Assembly (NCBI GenBank): GCA_964502465.1
Contig: CAZCWX010000094.1
Location: 1-13,149, forward strand
Origin: CAZCWX01 sp964502465
GTDB taxonomy: Bacteria; Desulfobacterota; Binatia; Bin18
DNA: 13,149 bases
Direction of reading: 5' to 3'
Shown in pieces: positions 7,392-13,149 of this stretch (position 1 is its first letter; the number at the start of each line of letters is the position of its first letter). The translations under genes and the position numbers were made by a program. The notes under the pieces are model-generated. The model saw only the letters and a list, made by a program, of their open reading frames with translations. It ran no database searches and was not told the origin of the DNA.

Positions 7392-8093
7392 TTACGCTTG
7401 TCTATGATGCCCACTGCCGCGACACACCGCAAGCAACACGTCCGGTCGATCTGAGCCAATTGCGTCGACCCCGAGTGCGATAAGCGCCCGCATGTCTTCC
7501 TCACGGTTGGGATTCCACGCTCGCACTTGCAGGCCGTGCGCGTGTGCTGCTGTCACCAGGTTCTGATCAATCTGTTCGTACCAGACATGCAAGGCCTGCG
7601 CCCCGATCTGCTGGGCTTGCTGCACCGCGTCGGCTGAAGGACGCCCCCAAAGAGCCCCGGTACTGAAGCGCGGATTGAGGGACAGCGCTTCTGTCAGTCG
7701 TCGATGGACAAAAGAGGTGAGAATGACTTCATCCACTCTGCCTGCTGCTTCAACCGCTTGAGCAACCGCTGGCGCCGTGCGTGGTCCCTTCAGTTCGATT
7801 TGCAAAACGACTTTTCCACGTGCCAGTGCGAGGGCTTCTGCGAGTGTCGGGACCTGCTCGCCAAGTCCCGCGTCGAGGTGGCGGAGCTCGGCGAAGGTCA
7901 ACTCAGACACGTACCCTGTCCCATCGGTCGTCCGGTCAACGGTGGGATCATGCATGAGAATCAGGTGGCCATCACGGGTCAACTGGGTATCGATTTCGAT
8001 CTGATCAACTCCGAGGGCGATCGCGCGCTGAATCGCCCGGAGCGTATTCTCCGGCTCCAAATATCCTGCACCTCGATGCGCCGTGATGACCAT
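7392..8093 (-). CDS. Glycerophosphodiester phosphodiesterase (GDPD family)
   Basis: This enzyme hydrolyses glycerophosphodiesters to glycerol 3-phosphate and an alcohol. From the ATG at 8093 it is 233 residues, the normal size for a cytoplasmic UgpQ-type enzyme. It has no signal peptide. The TIM-barrel signature is complete. AHRGAG (5-10) gives H6 and R7, and EPENT (13-17) follows. IEIDTQLTRDG (32-42) gives the metal ligands E33 and D35. LMHDPTVDRTTDGTG (46-60) gives the second catalytic histidine H48. QIELKG (98-103) gives E100 and K102. GSDRPD closes the barrel near the C-terminus. The family's usual beginning VITAHRG argues against upstream starts within the previous gene. It begins seven bases after the DUF35 stop, so it is probably co-transcribed. 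Why a GDPD sits between an aldolase pair and a Rieske pair is unclear. Confidence 0.9.
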   Translation of the reverse strand: MVITAHRGAGYLEPENTLRAIQRAIALGVDQIEIDTQLTRDGHLILMHDPTVDRTTDGTGYVSELTFAELRHLDAGLGEQVPTLAEALALARGKVVLQIELKGPRTAPAVAQAVEAAGRVDEVILTSFVHRRLTEALSLNPRFSTGALWGRPSADAVQQAQQIGAQALHVWYEQIDQNLVTAAHAHGLQVRAWNPNREEDMRALIALGVDAIGSDRPDVLLAVCRGSGHHRQA

Positions 8094-8100
8094 CGGTTTG

Positions 8101-8559
8101 CTACCGTGCTGAAACGAGACGCCATTGGGGCAGGGTGATCTCTTCGTGATCTTCCCATACCACCTCAACGTCATCACCAATCTTCACTTGCTGGTGCGGA
8201 TCGCCCAGTAGGTTGCCTACGAGGCGAACATTCCCGGCATCGGGCAATTCAACGAGAACGATAAGGTACGGGACGCGATCTTTTAATGCAGGATGTACGG
8301 GATGCCACACCCGTTCGAACGCATATATCCTGCCACGTCCGGTACAGTCGTGCCAGGCCAGCTCGCTGGAACGGCACTGGTGACAGATCCATTCGGGTCC
8401 GAACTGAAAAGTGCCACACATTTTGCATCGTTGCACCAGGAGGCGATGGTTTCTTGTCCCTTCCCAGAACGGAGCATCAAGGCCGTCGGGTGAGGGAGCA
8501 GGTAAGGGCGCGCCTGGGGGTAGGTAGGGAGTGGTGGTGACATTAGAGGCTTTGGCCAT
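8101..8559 (-). CDS. DUF35 OB-fold/rubredoxin-like Zn-ribbon protein, partner of the thiolase-fold gene
   Basis: The product is 152 residues. After a proline-rich N-terminus, FWEGTRNHRLLVQRC leads into a zinc ribbon with ligands C45, C48, C59 and C62 (CKMC and CHQC). The OB-fold part then follows, including GRGRIYAFERVWHPVHPAL and ELPDAGNVRLVGNL. DUF35 proteins of this kind bind a neighbouring thiolase-fold protein and help form its acyl-CoA site; the Ltp2/ChsH2 pair is the best-known example. The ATG at 8559 has an AGAGAGAG run upstream and suits the domain better than an in-frame TTG at 8604. It lies 78 bases after the thiolase-fold gene and seven before the GDPD gene. A complex with the upstream product is a well-grounded inference. 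Confidence 0.88.
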   Translation of the reverse strand: MAKASNVTTTPYLPPGAPLPAPSPDGLDAPFWEGTRNHRLLVQRCKMCGTFQFGPEWICHQCRSSELAWHDCTGRGRIYAFERVWHPVHPALKDRVPYLIVLVELPDAGNVRLVGNLLGDPHQQVKIGDDVEVVWEDHEEITLPQWRLVSAR

Positions 8560-8637
8560 GGTTGCGCTCTCTCTCTGAAAAGTAAAACGTAATGGAGCGA
8601 TCAACAGTTCTTGTTGTACGTTTCACGAGTAACGTTT

Positions 8638-9807
8638 TTAGTTCCGCAGCAGCAGGTTGCTCACTGGCGACACCATCGGCCCTGCGGCGACGAGGCAGAT
8701 GCGGGCGTCTTTCACCTGACAGGTCGAAGTCCCACGCATTTGCCGGACTCCTTCGAGTACCAGTTCGAGCCCGTGCATATAGGCTTCTGCCAGATTCCCG
8801 CCGCTGGTGTTGATGGGGAGGCTGCCGTCCGGCCACTCGAGGTTACCGCCCGTACAGAACGCCTCGGCTTCATCAGCCTCGCAGAATCCATGTTCGACGA
8901 TGCTCATGAGCACACCACCAGTGAAGTTTTCATAGATCTGCGCGACATCGACATCTTTGGCAGTGATCCCAGCCATGCCAAACAGTCTCGGTGCCAGGGT
9001 CGTAAAGTTCGAAGTCGCGTAGTCAGGATCATTATGGGCGGTCACCCATTGCCGGTATCCTGAGCCTTGCGCTGCAGCCATGAGATACACTGGCTTTTGG
9101 GAAAGATCGCGTGCGCGTTCCGCGGTAGTCAGCACGACCGCCGCTGCGCCATCATTCTCCTGACAGCAATCAAACAGGTGGAAGGGTTCGACGATCCAGC
9201 GAGAATTATAGTAGGCGTCGCGTGTCAGCGGACGGCCATACATAATCGCACGCGGATTATACTGTGCATGTGTATACGACGCTAAAGAAATCGCGGCTAA
9301 TGACTCCTGGCTGATGTGATGCTCGTACATGAACCGCTGGGTACGCATCGCGAACATCTGAGCCGGCGACATCAACCCATAGGGGATGGTAAACGCCTGC
9401 GGGCCGCGCACCCGCGTCCCTGCGTGGCCTTGCCCAAAGCGACCAAACTGGCCCTGCGCAAGGGCGCGAAACGCGACAACATAGGTTGCATAGCCAGCCA
9501 CGATCGCCGCGGCGGCATTGCCTACGGCACCAGCCATGCCACCGCCACCCCCCCCCCAGTGCATGTTGGAAAACTGAATTTGCGGAACGCCGAGCGCGGC
9601 GGCGAGTCGTGTAGGATCATTACGGTCGTCACTATACGAGGCGAAGCCGTCGATGTCCTCAACGCGTAACCCTGCATCGACCACCGCCTTTTGGATCGCT
9701 TCGAGGGCGAGTTGAAACTCGGTGACCGGTGCCTGACCGGCTTTATAGTAACGAGTTTCGCCGATGCCCACGATCGCAACTTTATCCTTGATCGAGTAGT
9801 CGGTCAC
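8638..9807 (-). CDS. Thiolase-superfamily protein of the SCP-x/Ltp2 type, probable acyl-CoA side-chain aldolase
   Basis: The product is 389 residues with thiolase architecture: VAIVGIGETRY at the N-terminus, the ECCxENDGAAA-like segment FDCCQENDGAAAVV (212-225), and INTSGGNLAEAYMHG (332-346). The position of the usual nucleophilic cysteine is occupied by NMHWGGGGGGMAG (81-93), which has no cysteine. The NEAF-type motif is replaced by IYENFTGG (291-298). Tyr292 and Tyr343 lie close to the tyrosines I recall as catalytic in the steroid side-chain aldolase Ltp2. A retro-aldol cleavage of a beta-hydroxyacyl-CoA is therefore more likely than thiolysis. The start is a GTG with AAAGGAG six bases upstream. 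The DUF35 partner follows directly. Superfamily assignment is firm; aldolase activity and substrate are inferred. Confidence 0.88.
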   Translation of the reverse strand: MTDYSIKDKVAIVGIGETRYYKAGQAPVTEFQLALEAIQKAVVDAGLRVEDIDGFASYSDDRNDPTRLAAALGVPQIQFSNMHWGGGGGGMAGAVGNAAAAIVAGYATYVVAFRALAQGQFGRFGQGHAGTRVRGPQAFTIPYGLMSPAQMFAMRTQRFMYEHHISQESLAAISLASYTHAQYNPRAIMYGRPLTRDAYYNSRWIVEPFHLFDCCQENDGAAAVVLTTAERARDLSQKPVYLMAAAQGSGYRQWVTAHNDPDYATSNFTTLAPRLFGMAGITAKDVDVAQIYENFTGGVLMSIVEHGFCEADEAEAFCTGGNLEWPDGSLPINTSGGNLAEAYMHGLELVLEGVRQMRGTSTCQVKDARICLVAAGPMVSPVSNLLLRN

Positions 9808-9813
9808 ACCCTG

Positions 9814-9820
9814 CTCCTTT
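9814..9820 (-). promoter_or_regulatory. Strong ribosome binding site of the thiolase-fold gene
   Basis: On the minus strand this reads AAAGGAG, six bases before the GTG at 9807. It fixes this non-ATG start at the head of the six-gene series. Confidence 0.7.
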
Positions 9821-9934
9821 TTTCATAATCTCTCTTGAGCATACGATGTTATGAGGTATCACACCCTGGGCTTCAGGGGAAAGGGGTTGGCTCTGTCGAT
9901 AGCACAACCCGGCAAAAGTCGAGAATGAACCTGA

Positions 9935-10114
9935 GTGCTTACGAGAAGAAGAGCAAGAGGTGAGCTGCAAGAAATTGGAGTGCCTGCCCCTCAGAGTCAG
10001 TCACAATGGCTTTCTGTGGCCCTGTTTACCCGCGGCGACGAAGAGCTTCTGATCCGGGCAGCTCTGCTCCATTGTCCTGCTGAAGAACTTACGAGACACG
10101 ATACTAGCTACTGA
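9935..10114 (+). pseudogene. Doubtful short ORF, possibly the frameshifted remnant of a small gene
   Basis: A GTG-started frame of 59 codons runs to a TGA at 10112-10114. It reads like protein in its middle (ELQEIGVPAP, then WLSVALFTRGDEELLIRAAL). An ATG at 9924 in another frame gives MNLSAYEKKSKR before a stop. Joining the two would need one frame change in the purine-rich tract at about 9943-9960. The ORF converges on ureF and overlaps its last 11 bases. No family was recognised. It may be a decayed gene or chance openness in the gap between the urease operon and the dioxygenase cluster. Confidence 0.2.
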
Positions 10115-10790
10115 AGAGCCGCACCGGCAGATACGAGTGCTGCATGGCACGGATGTCTGCTAGGGGTGCGAACGCCCCCATTTCTTCGAGATCACGTTCG
10201 AGTGCAGTAGCGACCAGAGCTGAGAACTGGGGGCGGAGTCCCAGCAGAATTTTCTGCGCTTCGCGGTGTCCGAAACAACCAAGGCGGAGCGCCGCACTCA
10301 AGAAGCTCACCGCAAAGGTATACAGGAGGACAATGCCGCCGGCACGCAACGGCATCTGCCACAGCGCGCCCAGCAGCCCCAGACACACTGGTGCATTCCC
10401 TTCGCTTCTGCCAGTTTTGACTGCCTGGGCAAAAGCATGGAGCAGGGGAAGATCGACGAGGGGGGTCAAGGTCTCAAGTACTGCGCGACCCGAGCGGGCG
10501 CAACCCTGACGCAGTTCCTGTGGTACCAATGCTGCGGTCAGTTGTTGATCGATGCTCAGCAAGCGGTCCAAGTCTGCGACCTCCGCTGCTCGGTGGGCGT
10601 GGACATAGGCGACGAGGTCGAGCGACGCCACTTTGCCAGTCAGATAGTTCTCCAGCAACCGAGGAATCTCCTTTTGAGACTGCGATTGCAAGCTGATGAA
10701 CGCTTCCAACCCGTGAGAGAGGGTGATGATCCCAGATGGGAAAAAAGAGTCGGCAAGTTGCAGTGCGACAATCAGTGAGGTATCGTCCAC
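10104..10790 (-). CDS. ureF: Urease accessory protein UreF
   Basis: UreF is an all-helical GTPase-regulating chaperone that joins UreD and UreG in the apo-urease activation complex. The product is 228 residues, within the normal range. LQLADSFFPSGIITLSHGLE near the N-terminus is the family hallmark. A central helical region (LLENYLTGKVASLDL), GNAPVCLGLL and the C-terminal AMQHSYLPVRLFSS are also typical. The start was chosen at the GTG at 10790 because AGGAG lies seven bases upstream. A start at 10817 would add nine residues without such a site. It overlaps the end of ureE by 19 bases, so translation is probably coupled. It is the last gene of the operon. Confidence 0.92.
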   Translation of the reverse strand: MDDTSLIVALQLADSFFPSGIITLSHGLEAFISLQSQSQKEIPRLLENYLTGKVASLDLVAYVHAHRAAEVADLDRLLSIDQQLTAALVPQELRQGCARSGRAVLETLTPLVDLPLLHAFAQAVKTGRSEGNAPVCLGLLGALWQMPLRAGGIVLLYTFAVSFLSAALRLGCFGHREAQKILLGLRPQFSALVATALERDLEEMGAFAPLADIRAMQHSYLPVRLFSS

Positions 10791-11296
10791 GAACGTTCTC
10801 CTGCATCTTGCGGCCACGCGCGCTGCTCGTAATGAACGGAAAAACAGTCCAGCAGATGGTGCGTCTTGAGCACGGTCTCCATGACTGCCCGGTCGATCGA
10901 GACCGGCACCAGCACCTGTTCTCCGACGACTGCTATCGGCCAGTGTTGATTACCCAGCACATGCCCGAGCCGCACGGCCCGGTCTAGCCGTTCGGTTTCG
11001 CTGGCACAGGGGAGAGGGGTCAGCACCATGACTTCCTGGAGAGAGAGGTGGATGAGGACGCCTCCATCCTCCCCGTCCAGGGCAAAGAGGTCGCCATCAG
11101 CGAGCCTGACACCCCGCTGTAAGAGCAAGCCGAGTTCGCGACCTTGCAGCGTATACAGACGGAGGCGACTTTTGTACGCTTCGCGTTCGTCGATGGTGAC
11201 CTCATCGAGTAGGCCGGCCTGTTGCCACTGGGCAACACAGGTGGCCAAGGCAGGGTCAGTGTGAATATTACCGAGACGATGATACAAACGCTGCAT
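10772..11296 (-). CDS. ureE: Urease nickel metallochaperone UreE
   Basis: UreE binds nickel as a dimer and passes it to UreG for insertion into urease. The product is 174 residues. The N-terminal domain shows the expected sequence: VTIDEREAYKSRLRLYT, then GRELGLLLQRGVRLADGDL (52-70). The C-terminal metal-binding domain has LGNQHWPI (114-121), with His118 matching the conserved interfacial nickel ligand. The tail (from about 146) has only scattered histidines (THH, VHY, IPH) and not the long poly-His run of some UreE proteins. The ATG at 11296 has GGGAG about six bases upstream. A longer in-frame start at 11398 would lie inside ureD and is rejected. It begins 16 bases after ureD and overlaps ureF by 19 bases. 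Confidence 0.92.
   Translation of the reverse strand: MQRLYHRLGNIHTDPALATCVAQWQQAGLLDEVTIDEREAYKSRLRLYTLQGRELGLLLQRGVRLADGDLFALDGEDGGVLIHLSLQEVMVLTPLPCASETERLDRAVRLGHVLGNQHWPIAVVGEQVLVPVSIDRAVMETVLKTHHLLDCFSVHYEQRAWPQDAGERSWTIPH
10798..10802 (-). promoter_or_regulatory. Ribosome binding site of ureF inside the ureE coding region
   Basis: On the minus strand this reads AGGAG, seven bases before the GTG at 10790. It lies within the last codons of ureE, which supports the GTG start and an overlapping, coupled ureE-ureF arrangement. Confidence 0.65.
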
Positions 11297-11312
11297 ATGT
11301 GTCTCCCAACTT

Positions 11313-12113
11313 TTATTTGGGGAATACGCATGCTGACACCCCGAGAGACCGGGTGCGCAGAGCCTGCCAGGCGGTATGGAGGACCCGACGGACTGCACGG
11401 ACCTCGGACCCCACTACCTTGACGCCGATCCCGTACCCTCCCGGCAGGACGGTTGTGCCACAGGCTACCGCTGGTTCACCTGAGAGCAAGGCGTGAATTT
11501 CTTGCGCCCAAACAGGGGGTACGACGGGACCAATGAGCAGTGCTTGTCCCCAGACATGGTGAGGCCCAAGAATCCCCGGGCCTGCGAGGTCCTGTTGCGC
11601 CGGAAAGACCAGACTCCGATCGTGTAGCAGGAGCGTTTCATGAGAGTTGCGCACGCTCAGACTGGTGGCGAGTGCGTCAAAGGAGGCACTGCCTGCAGGA
11701 CGATGAGACACAAACAGTTCGGCGAAAAAAAAACGTGCTTCCTCCCCCAATTCCACTTGTAGTTGTTGACCAAAGCGGGCTCCAGGAAAAAGAATGATGG
11801 GCTCTGGAACGTATTCAGCATACGCTCCTGGGCCGAGCACGAACGAGATCTGCTGCAGTGCGCAGTTCGCGGTCATCGTGTGGATCTTCTCTGCTGCCTG
11901 ATTGGTCAGGTGCACCTGTGCTTCGGGGCCGAGGACGAAGCGCAGCGATGTCCGGTCCCCCTGGATGAGTCCACCGGCCGGAGTCTGTACATACACCACA
12001 GTCATACCTGGTAGGGCCGGGTCCAAATACCAGGGCCGGGTCAAATGAAAGGGATGGGTCACAAAAGAGTGACGCAGTCGCGTCTTTCCTTGCTCGGCAG
12101 CGAACGTGAGCAT
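11313..12113 (-). CDS. ureD: Urease accessory protein UreD (UreH), N-terminus uncertain
   Basis: UreD docks on apo-urease and recruits UreF and UreG for nickel insertion. From the ATG at 12113 it is 266 residues, close to the usual 270. Family features are LTRPWYLDPALPG (24-36), VQTPAGGLIQGDRTSLRF (42-59), HLTNQAAEKIHTM (68-80), EYVPEPIILFPGARF and the C-terminal VLHTAWQALR. The frame stays open upstream to a TTG at 12344 inside ureG, and codons just before the ATG (GSAGKRGEC) look like the family's first beta strand. No ATG, GTG or TTG lies between, so the true N-terminus may be longer, perhaps after a frameshift or from a weak start. A nine-A run at 11725-11733 encodes three phenylalanines. 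It lies between ureG and ureE. Confidence 0.85.
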   Translation of the reverse strand: MLTFAAEQGKTRLRHSFVTHPFHLTRPWYLDPALPGMTVVYVQTPAGGLIQGDRTSLRFVLGPEAQVHLTNQAAEKIHTMTANCALQQISFVLGPGAYAEYVPEPIILFPGARFGQQLQVELGEEARFFFAELFVSHRPAGSASFDALATSLSVRNSHETLLLHDRSLVFPAQQDLAGPGILGPHHVWGQALLIGPVVPPVWAQEIHALLSGEPAVACGTTVLPGGYGIGVKVVGSEVRAVRRVLHTAWQALRTRSLGVSACVFPK

Positions 12114-12277
12114 ACACTCCCCGCGTTTTCCTGCTGATCCAGCTGGACGTTGGGCGAGGGGCTCATGCAGGTAGGTGGTAAATGCGCGCGGTAACCTGAG
12201 TGAGGTCTCGGGTGTTTCCGTGGTGCTGTGCCACTGGGAAACACCAACACGCGCCTGCTGCTCCTGAGAGGAGGAGA

Positions 12278-12895
12278 CTAAGCGAACAGCAGTTCCTGCT
12301 CGATCCACGTCCCCACCTCGGCGATACCCTGGCCAGTCTTGCAATTGGTCAACAGAAAAGGGCGAGCACCGCGCACCCGTTGAGCGTCCTGGATCATCGT
12401 CTCCAGATGAGCGCCGACGTAGGGGGCGAGATCCACCTTATTGATAACGAGCAAATCAGACCGGGTGATTCCTGGCCCCTGCTTGCGCGGGATGTCATCA
12501 CCACCAGCGACGTCAATCACAAAAATGAACGCGTCAGCGAGTTCTGGTGAGTAGGTCGAAGCAAGATTATCCCCGCCGCTCTCTAAGAGGATAAGGTCAA
12601 GCGCAGGAAAACGCTCTTCCAGTAGGCGGACCGCTTCCAGGTTCATCGTCGGGTCTTCGCGGATGACAGTGTGCGGGCATGCTCCTGTTTCCACCCCGAT
12701 GATGCGCCCCGGCGCCAGAAAGCCCCGGCCGCGTAAGCGCTCAGCATCTTCCTGGGTGAGGATATCGTTCGTCACGACTGCCACCTCTCTGCCACGTGCT
12801 TGGAGAAAAGGAATCAGTTGTTCGATGAGCGCAGTTTTCCCGGAACCGACCGGTCCCCCTACACCCAAGCGAGGGACATTAGTGCGCGCGGTCAC
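12278..12895 (-). CDS. ureG: Urease accessory GTPase UreG
   Basis: UreG is the SIMIBI-class GTPase that powers nickel delivery to apo-urease. The product is 205 residues, the standard length. The P-loop is GPVGSGKT (14-21). VTNDILTQEDAERL (41-54) covers the switch region. GVETGACPHTVIREDPTMN (67-85) contains the metal-binding Cys-Pro-His. ESGGDNLASTYSPELAD (105-121) is the second switch signature, and NKVDL (152-156) is the guanine-specificity motif. No extra histidine-rich N-terminus is present. The start is a GTG at 12895 with an AGGA-type site six to seven bases upstream. The GTG overlaps the TGA of the preceding ORF by four bases (GTGA), which suggests coupled translation. Confidence 0.96.
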   Translation of the reverse strand: MTARTNVPRLGVGGPVGSGKTALIEQLIPFLQARGREVAVVTNDILTQEDAERLRGRGFLAPGRIIGVETGACPHTVIREDPTMNLEAVRLLEERFPALDLILLESGGDNLASTYSPELADAFIFVIDVAGGDDIPRKQGPGITRSDLLVINKVDLAPYVGAHLETMIQDAQRVRGARPFLLTNCKTGQGIAEVGTWIEQELLFA

Positions 12896-13149
12896 AGCTT
12901 TTCCTCAGTGCGGCTTGAGCCACTGAGGCGCGGTTCTGCGGCAGTCAGCAAAAATCCTTTTTCTTGAGCCAGTTGCAGCGCACGCCGATTGGGCTCCAGG
13001 TGCGTGCAGTAACTCAAAACCGCCCTATGGCTGCCTGCATGGGAATTGCCACCAGCCGAGTGGATATGTGGACCTTTGGGTTGGGTTCTGGTCTTGCCGG
13101 CTTGGGAGGGGTGGCTTTGTCCCAGATTGGCAATGTGGGGCCGGAGCTC
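12892..13149 (-). CDS. Unidentified protein upstream of ureG, C-terminal 85 residues only
   Basis: One minus-strand frame stays open from the right edge to a TGA at 12892-12894; the other two minus frames are closed. The visible part has a polar, histidine-containing stretch (GPHIHSAGGNSHAGSH) and then a more ordered tail (THLEPNRRALQLAQEKGFLL). It ends in EEKL. No family was recognised, and it is not the C-terminus of urease UreC. The four-base overlap with ureG argues for a real gene of the urease operon. Histidines near nickel genes are suggestive, but the composition alone does not establish metal binding. The start lies outside the window. Confidence 0.55.
   Translation of the reverse strand, partial: ELRPHIANLGQSHPSQAGKTRTQPKGPHIHSAGGNSHAGSHRAVLSYCTHLEPNRRALQLAQEKGFLLTAAEPRLSGSSRTEEKL
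12903..12928. repeat. Short inverted repeat just upstream of ureG
   Basis: CCTCAGTG (12903-12910) and CACTGAGG (12921-12928) are perfect reverse complements with a ten-base loop. The repeat lies in the last codons of the upstream ORF, starting eight bases upstream of the ureG GTG. In the transcript it could form a hairpin next to the ureG ribosome binding site, which overlaps the end of its arm. A role in translation control is possible but unproven. Confidence 0.4.

Noticed and set aside
8094..8180. Longer GDPD protein starting within the DUF35 gene
   Set aside because: The GDPD domain begins at VITAHRG right after the ATG at 8093; the extra 29 codons are antisense-like noise read inside DUF35 in another frame.
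8638..9807. Ordinary acetyl-CoA acetyltransferase call
   Set aside because: The nucleophilic cysteine of thiolases is absent, and the NEAF-type motif is replaced by YENFTGG.
9804..9868. TCACACCCTG at 9804 and again at 9859 as a regulatory direct repeat
   Set aside because: Two ten-base copies, one overlapping the start codon, are too little to claim a binding site.
11297..11398. Longer UreE starting inside ureD
   Set aside because: UreE homology begins at MQRLYHRLG, and GGGAG precedes that ATG at 11296.
11725..11733. Nine-A run in ureD as a programmed frameshift site
   Set aside because: The ureD frame continues intact through the run with family-like sequence on both sides, so no shift is needed.
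12892..13149. Partial ORF as urease beta subunit UreB
   Set aside because: A loose similarity to the HxxExNRAL region of UreB can be forced, but the surrounding GSHxHF and IPAGTAVRFEPG hallmarks are missing.

Overview
The window carries typical bacterial genes: short spacers, overlapping genes, Shine-Dalgarno sites, and a mix of ATG and GTG starts. The GC content looks moderately high. The gene mix (acyl-CoA carboxylase, Rieske dioxygenase, thiolase-fold aldolase plus Zn-ribbon partner, urease maturation genes) suits a free-living heterotroph of a poorly cultured lineage. A Tectomicrobia- or deltaproteobacterium-like source is only a guess. No rRNA, tRNA, CRISPR array, integrase or transposase was found.

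Region 1 (1-1797): the left edge holds most of a minus-strand acyl-CoA carboxylase carboxyltransferase subunit, cut off at its 3' end. A 325-base gap follows. It contains a 12-base inverted repeat and a doubtful 101-codon plus-strand ORF. Region 2 (1798-3919): two plus-strand genes, a class I SAM-dependent methyltransferase and a secreted or lipid-anchored protein of unknown function. They are separated by about 400 bases that hold only doubtful short ORFs and an imperfect repeat.

Region 3 (3931-9807): six minus-strand genes in a row. In transcription order they are a thiolase-fold protein, its DUF35 Zn-ribbon/OB partner, a glycerophosphodiester phosphodiesterase, a Rieske dioxygenase alpha and beta pair, and a two-repeat peptidoglycan-binding protein with a lysozyme-like C-terminus. 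The thiolase-fold protein lacks the nucleophilic cysteine and has tyrosines where Ltp2-type side-chain aldolases use them. The aldolase/DUF35 and Rieske pairs together suggest oxidative breakdown of a cyclic or branched compound through CoA thioesters, probably with the carboxylase in the same metabolic setting. The substrate cannot be read from the sequence.

Region 4 (10104-13149): a minus-strand urease maturation operon in the order unidentified ORF, ureG, ureD, ureE, ureF, with tight spacing and overlaps. UreG, UreF and UreD build the GTP-dependent complex that loads nickel delivered by UreE into apo-urease. The structural genes ureABC are not in the window and may lie beyond its right edge. 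A possible broken small ORF lies between this operon and region 3.
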